Assembly (NCBI GenBank): GCA_031263265.1
Contig: JAISGE010000074.1
Span: forward strand, 1 to 14,335
Source: Treponema sp.
Lineage (GTDB): Bacteria; Spirochaetota; Spirochaetia; Treponematales; Breznakiellaceae
Reading direction: 5' to 3'
Length of the DNA stretch: 14,335 nucleotides
Every line of letters begins with the position of its first letter. Position 1 is the first letter of the stretch. This document shows, in pieces, positions 1-6,261 of this stretch. The position numbers and the translations under genes are program-made. The notes under the pieces are model-generated. The model was given only the letters and a program-made list of their open reading frames with translations. It was not told where the DNA came from and ran no database searches.

Positions 1-1285
1 CCTCAAACAACACGTGGTCTTTAGCGCCAACGCTGCCACTAACGTTGATTTCGTGATACCCGGCCGCGAAGATTTCCCGCTGGGGCTGGGAATAGATCTT
101 CCCCAGGGGGCCAAGGCTCGGCCCGGAACCGCTCGTCGCCGCCCGCGCCGTTGACGAGGAGGTCTGGGGATCGTAGGGCTGTTTGTTGGGCGCGATAGGC
201 AGGTCGGGGTTGTCGACTGCGACTCCCAGATTTCTCAGCATGGCAAGGTGTTGGGCGTTGCTCTTGGGCTCGGACGGGGCGGCGGCTGTTGCCGGGAAGG
301 TAATGGTAACAATGCCGCTGTCCTCAACGTTGACAACCGTCGCGCCGGTATAGGTAAAGCTGTTCGCCGCTATCCCGGTAAAGGTGTAGCCGGTTTTGGC
401 CTCCAGCGTTACTACGGCTTGGTATACCGTATTTTCCCCAAAGGTCGCCCCGGCAAAGGCGACGCCGGCGTTGTTCTGCCACGCCACGGTCCCTGTGTAC
501 TGCGTCTGGTCGGCCAAAGTGGTAACCGGCTTCACCCAGGATACCGGCTTGGTTACCAGGCTGGTCAGGTCAAAGCCCTTGTCCACCGCCGCCCGGAAGT
601 CGTTGTCGGTATATTCCTTGAGGGGGAGCGTGCTGGTAAGGCCAGAGTAAATATGCAGCACCTCGGTAAGCCCCGCGTATAAGCCGCCCTTTTGGAGCCG
701 TACCCGTACCAGGTATTCGCCTGGGTCAAGGTTTACGCTACCGCTAATCCCCGAAGCGTTATACACCAGGGAAATAGTTTGAAGATCCACACCCGTCGAC
801 CTGCTGATAATCAATTGCGCTCCGTTGCCCAAACCGTCGGGTATCTTCAGGGAATAGCTAAAGGTTCCCGGAGCTCCGCCAGTCTTGGGCCCCAGCAGGA
901 TGTTCACCGGCGAGGTTTCCCCGCTGGACACGGTGATGGCCGCGCTTCCTTCGGCCACCGCGGCGCCTTCCGTTCCGGTATAACCCGTGGCGGTTATGGT
1001 CCAGTCCCCAACCTCTAGTTCCAACTCCTTCTTCACCGAAACGCCGCTTACCTCAATCGGGTCCACCTGCGCCGGGCCGGAGAAGGTCAGTGTATAGCTG
1101 GTGAACAGGGTTTCTGCCGGGGCGATGGTCCGCGCGGTCCCAGGGTCGCCTATGGTTACCACCACGCGCCCCTTGCCCTGGGCAGCGGGTTCCCGTATCG
1201 GGTCAAACGGATTTTGGCATCCCGCAAGACCCGCTATGCCTAAAACGACGCCCAAATAAAGGGCTTTTAGAAAAAACCTTTTCAT
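1..1285 (-). CDS. Surface lipoprotein with treponemal beta-repeat domain, 3'-truncated by window edge
   Basis: I translated this frame by hand: it is open for 428 codons from the ATG at 1285 to the left edge, so the C-terminus is missing. Residues 1-24 are a lipoprotein signal (MKRFF start, hydrophobic core, lipobox LAGC with Cys24), so the product should be lipid-anchored in the envelope. A beta-rich, Ser/Thr/Gly-rich region follows (about 40-200). Around residues 265-345 is a module with TVAWQNNAG, VYQAVVTLEAKTGYTFTG and SGIVTITFPAT, a style seen in repeat-containing surface proteins of gut treponemes and clostridia. A Ser/Ala/Pro linker and the start of another segment come next. The start is set by an SD (AGGAGG, 1291-1296) that overlaps the upstream gene's stop; the 9-base gap implies co-transcription and likely translational coupling. 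No catalytic motif is visible. An adhesin or structural surface role is inference. Confidence 0.85.
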   Translation of the reverse strand, partial: MKRFFLKALYLGVVLGIAGLAGCQNPFDPIREPAAQGKGRVVVTIGDPGTARTIAPAETLFTSYTLTFSGPAQVDPIEVSGVSVKKELELEVGDWTITATGYTGTEGAAVAEGSAAITVSSGETSPVNILLGPKTGGAPGTFSYSLKIPDGLGNGAQLIISRSTGVDLQTISLVYNASGISGSVNLDPGEYLVRVRLQKGGLYAGLTEVLHIYSGLTSTLPLKEYTDNDFRAAVDKGFDLTSLVTKPVSWVKPVTTLADQTQYTGTVAWQNNAGVAFAGATFGENTVYQAVVTLEAKTGYTFTGIAANSFTYTGATVVNVEDSGIVTITFPATAAAPSEPKSNAQHLAMLRNLGVAVDNPDLPIAPNKQPYDPQTSSSTARAATSGSGPSLGPLGKIYSQPQREIFAAGYHEINVSGSVGAKDHVLFE

Positions 1286-1294
1286 TGCTGCCTC

Positions 1295-2701
1295 CTAATT
1301 TCTCACCGTAAAGGTAATAACTTGCGCATACAGTTTGCCGTCTTTCTTGCCCGTAAAGGTAATAGAATGGGGTTTCGCGCTGTAATTGTTAGCATTGAGC
1401 GTTATCGAATCTCCAGTTTCCGCAGAAGTATTGTCTCCGTCGATATACCATTTCACATCGTCATAACCTGCCGCGCTTAAAGTAAGGCTCTTCGGGTCCG
1501 CGCTGGTTTTGTAGATGACATTGGCCCCGTTACTCCCGGCAATGGTGATGACGCCGTAGTTAAAGCCGATGGTGATATTTATCGTGCCGGTGTCAGGAGC
1601 AGGCACGGTAACTGCTGCCGTGGGGTCACTGGTTACGGTACCGGTGTTGCCAGCACGGGTAACTCGCACGCTGATGGTACTGCCCTCGTCGTCCGCGGTC
1701 AGCACATAGCTTGCGCCGGTGGCCTCGGGAATATCCGTACCGCCCCGGATCCACTGGTAGGAAATGTCCCCGCTTCCTTCCAGAGCGGTAGTGTTTACCG
1801 TCAGGGTTTGGCCGACCGTGGGGGTTCCCTCAATGGTAACGATTCCGCTTAACGTAGGACGGTCGTCGGCAGTAACTGCCCCTGTGGGATCACTGGTTAC
1901 GGTGCCGCTGGTATCGGCGCGGGTAACCCGCACGCTGATGGTACTGCCCTGGTCGTCCGCGGTCAGCACATAGCTTACGCCGGTAGCGCCTGGAATGTCC
2001 GTATTGCCCCGGATCCACTGGTAGGAAACAGCCCCGGTTCCGCCCAGATTGTCGGTGATTGCCGTCAGGGTTTGGCCGACCGTGGCAGTTCCCTCAATGG
2101 TAACGGTTCCGGTTAACGCGGGGCGCTCATCGGAAGTAACCGCTGTCGTGGGGCCGCCGGTTATACTGCCACTGTTATCGGCGCGGGTAACCCGCACACT
2201 GATGGCGCTGCCAACGTCGGCTTCGGCAACCGTATAGCTTACGCCGGTGGCCTCAGGAATGTCCGTATTACCCCGGAGCCACTGGTAGGAAATAGTCCCG
2301 CTCCCTTCCAGGTCGGTGATGTTTGCCGTCAGGGTCTGGCCGACTGTGGCGGTTCCGTCAACCGTAACGGTTCCGCTTAACGCAGGACGGTCGTCAGCAG
2401 TAACTGCCCCTGTGGAGCCGCTGGTTACTCTGCCTGTGTTGCCGGCGCGGGTAACCCGCACGCTGATGGTACTGCCCTGGTCGTCCGCGGTCAGCACATA
2501 GCTTGCGCCGGTCGCGCCGGGAATGTCCGTATTGCCCCGGAGCCACTGGTAGGAAATAGCCCCGGTTCCGCCCAGATTGTCGGTGTTTGCCGTCAGGGTT
2601 TGACCGACTGTGGCGGTTCCCTCAATGGCAACGGTTCCGGTTAGTTCCTCAATGTTGGGAGTTTCGTTAGAGACGGGGTTGTCGCAGGAGGTAACCATCA
2701 A
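1295..2701 (-). CDS. Ig-like repeat lipoprotein, out of frame with its own start (phase-variable, OFF)
   Basis: The open frame from the TTG at 2701 gives 468 residues, but it begins inside a lipoprotein signal: in-frame codons upstream read FSRVLGTAGILVWALVLMVT before SC, giving a lipobox VTSC. There is no ATG, GTG or TTG between the C tract and 2701, so the natural start must lie upstream. The mature part has four tandem 88-residue Ig-like repeats (residues 20-369), each with ISYQW, a TDIP-ATG turn, and STISVRVTRA (SAISVRVTRA in repeat 2). This is the bacterial YQW / ISVRVT surface-domain pattern. A distinct ~100-residue C-terminal beta domain follows (GYDDVKWYIDG, HSITFTGKKDG, ending TFTVRN), of a type common in treponemal lipoproteins. 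The likely role is an exposed adhesin or antigen (inference). The ATG at 2882 has promoter and SD but is one base out of frame as sequenced. It shares an operon with the lipoprotein at 1285. Confidence 0.85.
   Translation of the reverse strand: MMVTSCDNPVSNETPNIEELTGTVAIEGTATVGQTLTANTDNLGGTGAISYQWLRGNTDIPGATGASYVLTADDQGSTISVRVTRAGNTGRVTSGSTGAVTADDRPALSGTVTVDGTATVGQTLTANITDLEGSGTISYQWLRGNTDIPEATGVSYTVAEADVGSAISVRVTRADNSGSITGGPTTAVTSDERPALTGTVTIEGTATVGQTLTAITDNLGGTGAVSYQWIRGNTDIPGATGVSYVLTADDQGSTISVRVTRADTSGTVTSDPTGAVTADDRPTLSGIVTIEGTPTVGQTLTVNTTALEGSGDISYQWIRGGTDIPEATGASYVLTADDEGSTISVRVTRAGNTGTVTSDPTAAVTVPAPDTGTINITIGFNYGVITIAGSNGANVIYKTSADPKSLTLSAAGYDDVKWYIDGDNTSAETGDSITLNANNYSAKPHSITFTGKKDGKLYAQVITFTVRN
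1595..2644 (-). repeat. Four tandem 264-bp repeats (88-residue Ig-like units)
   Basis: Units run 2644-2381, 2380-2117, 2116-1853 and 1852-1595 (the last is slightly shorter). Units 1 and 3 are closest: about 60 bases at 2444-2503 recur identically at 1916-1975, exactly two periods (528 bp) away. Such near-identity allows gain or loss of whole units by recombination without changing frame, and could also mislead short-read assembly of the copy number. Confidence 0.9.
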
Positions 2702-2768
2702 GACCAGCGCCCAGACTAAAATCCCGGCCGTCCCCAGGACACGAGAAAAAATAGGGTATTTTAGCGGA

Positions 2769-2882
2769 TTACCAGGGGGGGGGGGGGGGGGGTAGTTTGT
2801 TAAAACGCAAGGAATTATGAGCGTTTGCTCCGCAAATGCTCCCGGGGCTGTTTTCGCCCGTCAAAGTTCGGCATCGTTTCAT
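2769..2882 (-). CDS. 5' part of the Ig-repeat lipoprotein gene, ending early through the C tract
   Basis: The ATG at 2882 has an ideal SD (GGAGG, 2889-2893, six-base spacer) and a promoter just upstream. The frame reads 30 codons (MKRCRTLTGE... to ...RFNKL), six CCC codons, TGG, then TAA at 2769, giving a 37-residue product. It is the only one of the three frames that is open from a start codon through the tract; the other two hit stops or lack a start. Losing one C or gaining two would join it to the lipoprotein signal, with the lipidated Cys at about residue 66-67. That is a long N-terminal extension for a signal peptide and includes six or seven consecutive prolines. I read this as the OFF state of a switchable gene. 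A sequencing length error in the tract is the main alternative. Confidence 0.6.
   Translation of the reverse strand: MKRCRTLTGENSPGSICGANAHNSLRFNKLPPPPPPW
2775..2792 (-). repeat. Homopolymer tract, 18 C on the coding strand: likely phase-variation switch
   Basis: Eighteen consecutive G on the plus strand (C on the coding strand) lie at codons 31-36 of the ORF that starts at 2882. Homopolymeric G/C tracts of this length are classic slipped-strand contingency loci in host-associated bacteria, including poly-G tracts in Treponema pallidum. Here the tract length modulo 3 decides whether the SD-preceded start reads into the lipoprotein: remainder 2 is ON, and 18 (remainder 0) is OFF. Confidence 0.75.
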
Positions 2883-2921
2883 AGATTGCCTCCTTTATCA
2901 AAGTACAAAAAATTAAAAGAA

Positions 2922-2951
2922 ACTATAGCCGGGTTTTCGCATAACCGTCAA
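2922..2951 (-). promoter_or_regulatory. Sigma70-type promoter for the lipoprotein operon
   Basis: On the minus strand TTGACG (2951-2946) and TATAGT (2927-2922) are separated by 18 bases. Transcription would begin near 2915, giving a leader of about 33 bases with the SD at 2893-2889 before the ATG at 2882. The promoter supports 2882, not 2701, as the true gene start. Confidence 0.65.
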
Positions 2952-2963
2952 TGGCGGGACCCG

Positions 2964-3017
2964 TCACAGCCCGCATCCCTGATGAGCAAGCAACGTGACT
3001 ATACGCTGCGGTTTCAA
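2964..3017 (-). CDS. 17-codon ORF with perfect Shine-Dalgarno, relic or leader peptide
   Basis: AAGGAGG (3030-3024) is followed after six bases by TTG and the frame MKPQRIVTLLAHQGCGL then TGA. The SD and spacing match the strong sites elsewhere in the window, but the ORF is tiny and ends just before the -35 box of the lipoprotein promoter. It may be the stump of a lost gene, a leader peptide or chance. I do not recognise the peptide. Confidence 0.2.
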   Translation of the reverse strand: MKPQRIVTLLAHQGCGL

Positions 3018-3095
3018 AGAAAACCTCCTTAAAAAATACAATGAAATGAAAAAAAGGAAAAAACGAAAAGCCAGACTGTTCCAAAACCCGCTTAA

Positions 3096-3306
3096 GTTTT
3101 AAAACAGCTATTTTTAATAACGGAAGACAGAATAGAATACTTTAAGAGAAAAATCAAGGCGTCCTGAATCGGTGAACCGCGGGTGGAACTGACCAACCTG
3201 TGGATGTACGACGCGGATCTCATCCTGGCGGACCCGGCATGGTTCGGATACATCCGGGTCTTGACGGTAAATCCTCTACGCTCCTCGGTCAAGAACAGGG
3301 CATGTT
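3096..3306 (+). pseudogene. Decayed coding fragment of unknown family
   Basis: One frame reads protein-like across an internal TGA (3165): upstream TEDRIEYFKRKIKAS, then after the stop IGEPRVELTNLWMYDADLIL and ADPAWFGYIRVLTVNP, ending at TGA about 3306. In the second half nearly all third positions are G or C, unlike the A/T-rich bases just upstream. No start codon with an SD precedes it. I do not recognise the family. It may be the 3' end of a gene lost from this site; chance is possible because it is short. Confidence 0.25.
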
Positions 3307-3333
3307 GACCGGTAGGAATTTCACTACTATACT
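3305..3333 (+). promoter_or_regulatory. Sigma70-type promoter for the five-gene methyltransferase operon
   Basis: TTGACC (3305-3310) and TATACT (3328-3333) are separated by 17 bases, close to consensus. Transcription would start near 3340, leaving a leader of about 27 bases that carries AAGGAGG (3354-3360) and the GTG start at 3367. The leader is too short for a cobalamin riboswitch. Confidence 0.7.
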
Positions 3334-3366
3334 GGTTTTACTTTAGATAAAACAAGGAGGCAGCAG

Positions 3367-4164
3367 GTGATTATTGTTGGGGAAAAAATCAACGGTTCCA
3401 TTCCCGCGGTGGCTAAGGCAATCGCGGCAAAAGATGGGGATTTTATCCGCCGCTTGGCTGAAAAACAGACCAAGGCAGGAGTTGCTTTTATTGATGTATG
3501 CGCTTCGGTACCTGGGGAACAGGAGATGGAGGTTTTGGGGTGGCTGATTGGGCTGGTTCAGGAAGTAAGCGATATTCCGCTTTCTATTGATAGTCCTAAT
3601 GCAGCGCACTGCGTCCAAGCCATTCCCCTGTGCAAAAAACCAGGACTCATTAATTCAGTATCCGGGGAAGGGGACAAGGTTCAGCAGGTATTTCCGGTGA
3701 TTGCCGATACCCCATGGCAATGTATCGCCTTGCTCTGCGATGACCGGGGAATTCCCAAGACCGTAGAAAAACGCTTAGGGGTTTTTAATGAGCTTATGAA
3801 GCAGGCAGCAGCCTATAAGATAGCGCCGAATCGGCTCTATATCGATCCGTTGGTAGAGATGCTCTGTACCGCGGATGAGGGCATTGCCTTGGTAACCACT
3901 ACCGTACAAAAGGTAAAGGAACAGTACGAGGATATTCACGTCATAGGTGCGGCCAGCAATGTTTCCTTTAATTTACCTGCCCGGAAATACGTTAACCAGG
4001 GCTTCATTATTTTGGCCATGCAAGCAGGGATGGATAGTGTGATTCTGGATCCTTTGAACAAAGACATCCAGGGTCTCATCCACGCCACGGAAGCGCTGTT
4101 GGGGCAGGACGACTTTTGCATAGCCTATATCGGTGCGTTTAGAGCAGGGCGTTTTGGAACGTAA
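3367..4164 (+). CDS. Methyltetrahydrofolate:corrinoid protein methyltransferase (AcsE/MtgA-like)
   Basis: This 265-residue single-domain pterin-binding (DHPS-like TIM barrel) protein is full length for the AcsE/MtgA group. The family moves a methyl group between tetrahydrofolate and the cobalt of a corrinoid protein in the cytoplasm. Visible motifs are GEKIN (5-9), FIDVC (41-45), LSIDSPN (72-78), INSVS (95-99), IDPLVEMLCT (159-168) and ASNVSFNLPAR (196-206). Asp75, Asn96, Asp160 and Asn198 fall where the acetogen MeTr pterin-binding Asp75, Asn96, Asp160 and Asn199 are known. The start is GTG with AAGGAGG six bases upstream. The next gene is the expected corrinoid partner, 40 bases on. Without acsCD in view this is more likely an MtxA that unloads methyl groups from a substrate-fed corrinoid protein than the acetyl-CoA synthase methyltransferase. 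The direction of transfer cannot be read from sequence. Confidence 0.9.
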   Translation: MIIVGEKINGSIPAVAKAIAAKDGDFIRRLAEKQTKAGVAFIDVCASVPGEQEMEVLGWLIGLVQEVSDIPLSIDSPNAAHCVQAIPLCKKPGLINSVSGEGDKVQQVFPVIADTPWQCIALLCDDRGIPKTVEKRLGVFNELMKQAAAYKIAPNRLYIDPLVEMLCTADEGIALVTTTVQKVKEQYEDIHVIGAASNVSFNLPARKYVNQGFIILAMQAGMDSVILDPLNKDIQGLIHATEALLGQDDFCIAYIGAFRAGRFGT

Positions 4165-4204
4165 ACTTGTACAGTGATGTAAGATTTAAGAAGGAGGAAG
4201 GTAT

Positions 4205-4837
4205 ATGTCGAAACTTGAGGCGATTGCCCAGGCAATTGAGGTGGGAAAAATAAAGATCGTGGGCGGCTTAGTCGCAGAAGCCCTGGCGGACAAGCTGGAT
4301 CCCCTGATCATTCTGAATCAGGGGATGATCCAGACCATGAGCATGGTGGGGGATAAATTCAAGCGGGGGGATATTTTTGTCCCTGAAATGCTTATTGCTG
4401 CCAAGGCCATGAAAAAAGGGGTGGAAGTCCTGAAACCCCATCTGGCAGGTCAGGCGGATGTGAGCTTGGGTACCTGCATCATCGGCAGCGTGGCCGGGGA
4501 CATGCACGATATTGGTAAAAATCTCGTGGCTATGATGATCGAAAGTGCGGGTTTTGAGGTCATTGATTTGGGGGTGGATGTGCCTACCGAGATCTTTATC
4601 AAGACGATCAAGGAACATCCAGAGGTCAAACTGGTGGCTTTTTCCGCGTTATTGACTACCACGATGCCTGCTATGAAAGCTTCGGTGGCTGCGGTCAAGG
4701 ATTCTGGACTGCAAGGGTTTAAGATCATTGTGGGGGGCGCTCCTATCACCCAAGATTATGCGATCCAGATTGGGGCCGACGGGTATGCGCCGGATGCAGG
4801 AAGCGCTGCGGTAACCGCGAAGCAACTCATTGCGTAA
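4205..4837 (+). CDS. Corrinoid (B12-binding) methyl-carrier protein, MtbC/MtgC-like
   Basis: The 210 residues match the two-domain methyltransferase cognate corrinoid proteins: a helical cap (about 1-88) and a Rossmann-like B12-binding domain (about 89-210). The signature D-x-H-x-x-G is present as GDMHDIGKN, with Asp99, His101 (the expected lower axial ligand of cobalt) and Gly104. SALLTTTM and the later GGAPI match the loops that hold the corrinoid tail in this family. It should carry the methyl group between a substrate methyltransferase and the MtxA encoded just upstream. The ATG at 4205 has a strong AAGGAGGA SD. No MtxB-type substrate methyltransferase (MttB, MtaB or similar) lies next to it, nor is a reductive activator (RamA-like) in view, so its methyl donor must come from elsewhere or is an unrecognised partner. 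Confidence 0.92.
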   Translation: MSKLEAIAQAIEVGKIKIVGGLVAEALADKLDPLIILNQGMIQTMSMVGDKFKRGDIFVPEMLIAAKAMKKGVEVLKPHLAGQADVSLGTCIIGSVAGDMHDIGKNLVAMMIESAGFEVIDLGVDVPTEIFIKTIKEHPEVKLVAFSALLTTTMPAMKASVAAVKDSGLQGFKIIVGGAPITQDYAIQIGADGYAPDAGSAAVTAKQLIA

Positions 4838-4857
4838 GCAGCATACTTGAGGGTTAT

Positions 4858-6252
4858 ATGGAAACTACCATGCTTATCAAAGGCGGTCTCGTGGTTGGTG
4901 AAAACACGGAAACCCCCGGGGATGTGTACATCAGAGGGGAACGGATCGTTGCGGTAGGGAAAGATTTACCGGCAGACAAGGGGGCCAAGATCATCGAAGC
5001 CCAGGGCAAGATTCTGATTCCCGGAGGCATTGATGTCCATACCCATTTGGATTTGGATGTGGGTTTTACCCGGGCAAGCGATGATTTTTATACGGGAACC
5101 GTAGCCGCAGCCTTGGGAGGAACCACCGCCATCGTGGATCATCCTGGGTTTGGGCCTGCGGGTTGTGCCCTGGATCATCAGATCAAAACCTACCACAGGC
5201 TTGCGGCGGGTAAGGCGGTGATAGACTATGGGTTTCATGGGGTGATTCAACAGGTAGATCCTGGGATCCTTGAGCAAATGGCAGTTCTGGCAGAAGAGGG
5301 GATCACCAGTTACAAGGTATATCTTACCTATGACTATAAGTTATCTGATGGGGATGTGTATCAGGTTTTAGAGCAAGCCCAAAAACAGGGCCTGATGATT
5401 GCGGTACATCCTGAAAACGATGGGGTTATCGGGTATTTACGTTCCCGGTTTGTCAAGGAGGGTAAAACCGCGGCCCGGTATCATCCCCTTTCCCGGCCTG
5501 CGGCGGCTGAAGCGGAGGCTATCAACCGGATGCTCTTGTTAGCGAACATGGCTGGGGATGCGCCCCTGTACATCGTGCATCTGAGCAACAAACAAGGGCT
5601 TACCTTTATCCAGGACGCCCGAAAACGGGGACAACCGCATCTGTATGCGGAAACCTGTCCGCAGTACTTATTGCTGGATGATAGGATGTACGAGCAGCCG
5701 GGGTATGAAGGACTCAAGTACCTGATGTGTCCGCCGCTTCGTAAACCTGAAGATCGAGCGGGTCTCTGGGAAGGACTGGCAGCGGATATTGATACGGTGG
5801 CCACGGATCACTGCCCCTTCTTTTTTGAAACTCAGAAGATCCGGGGTAAAGATGATTTTACCCAGTGCCCCTCAGGTGCACCCGGCATTGAAGAGCGTAT
5901 TCCCCTGCTGTTCTCTGAGGGGGTGATGCAGCAGCGCATCTCCCTCAGGCGGTTTGTGGATCTCTGTTCGACCAATCCTGCGAAACTGTTCGGCATGTAT
6001 CCCCAAAAAGGGGTGATACGGGAAGGGTCTGATGCGGATATAGTCATCATCGATCCTGAGGTAAAAAAGGTTTTAACCCAAAGAACGCTCCATGCCCGGG
6101 TTGACTATAGCGCCTACGAAGGCTGGGAAGTGCAGGGGTATCCTACATGGGTTATTTCCCGTGGGGAGGTGATTGTCCGGGAAGGAATCTTTGCAGCCAA
6201 TCCAGGTCGAGGAAGATTCATACCCCGAAAACGGATGCAAGCGCTAAGATAA
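4858..6252 (+). CDS. Dihydropyrimidinase / D-hydantoinase family cyclic amidohydrolase
   Basis: This 464-residue amidohydrolase has normal length for the hydantoinase/dihydropyrimidinase group, which opens cyclic ureides (dihydrouracil, hydantoins) to N-carbamoyl amino acids at a binuclear metal site in the cytoplasm. Metal and catalytic residues are all visible: His61 and His63 (DVHTHLD), Lys153 as the carboxylated bridging lysine (SYKVYLTYDY), His184 (VHPEND), His241 (IVHLSNKQG) and Asp317 (ATDHCPF). The ATG at 4858 follows a weak GAGGG only four bases away, 20 bases after the corrinoid gene, suggesting translation partly coupled to it. YgeZ-type hydantoinases in purine-degrading gene clusters are close analogues, and the XdhC gene next door fits that setting. 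The exact substrate cannot be told from sequence. A true allantoinase is less likely given the overall dihydropyrimidinase-like motif set. Confidence 0.9.
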   Translation: METTMLIKGGLVVGENTETPGDVYIRGERIVAVGKDLPADKGAKIIEAQGKILIPGGIDVHTHLDLDVGFTRASDDFYTGTVAAALGGTTAIVDHPGFGPAGCALDHQIKTYHRLAAGKAVIDYGFHGVIQQVDPGILEQMAVLAEEGITSYKVYLTYDYKLSDGDVYQVLEQAQKQGLMIAVHPENDGVIGYLRSRFVKEGKTAARYHPLSRPAAAEAEAINRMLLLANMAGDAPLYIVHLSNKQGLTFIQDARKRGQPHLYAETCPQYLLLDDRMYEQPGYEGLKYLMCPPLRKPEDRAGLWEGLAADIDTVATDHCPFFFETQKIRGKDDFTQCPSGAPGIEERIPLLFSEGVMQQRISLRRFVDLCSTNPAKLFGMYPQKGVIREGSDADIVIIDPEVKKVLTQRTLHARVDYSAYEGWEVQGYPTWVISRGEVIVREGIFAANPGRGRFIPRKRMQALR

Positions 6253-6261
6253 GGAAAGGTA

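Larger units (their letters stand above)
2883..3366. other. Intergenic region between divergent operons
   Basis: This 484-base stretch holds the minus-strand promoter and SD for the lipoprotein operon (2889-2951), a 17-codon minus-strand ORF with a perfect SD (2964-3030), an A/T-rich spacer (about 3020-3130), a G+C-rich decayed coding fragment (about 3096-3306, plus), and the promoter of the methyltransferase operon (3305-3333). I see no tRNA, riboswitch or insertion-sequence end. Confidence 0.6.

Noticed and set aside
248..1018. Plus-strand open frames over the truncated lipoprotein
   Set aside because: They overlap each other and lie opposite a 428-codon lipoprotein frame with SD, signal peptide and lipobox.
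1595..2644. CRISPR-like array
   Set aside because: The 264-bp units are directly joined, in frame and encode Ig-like domains; there are no unique spacers.
2775..2792. The 18-base G run as a pure sequencing artefact or chimeric junction
   Set aside because: Promoter, SD and the only open frame lead into it, and the lipoprotein signal continues right after it, which a random join would not give. A length error of one or two bases is still possible.
3334..3366. Cobalamin riboswitch before the corrinoid operon
   Set aside because: Only about 27 bases lie between the predicted transcription start and the GTG codon, and no B12-box-like sequence was seen.
3367..4837. Wood-Ljungdahl acetyl-CoA synthase cluster (acsE with acsCD)
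   Set aside because: The carrier is a one-subunit MtxC-type corrinoid protein, not the two-subunit iron-sulfur corrinoid protein, and no acs genes follow.
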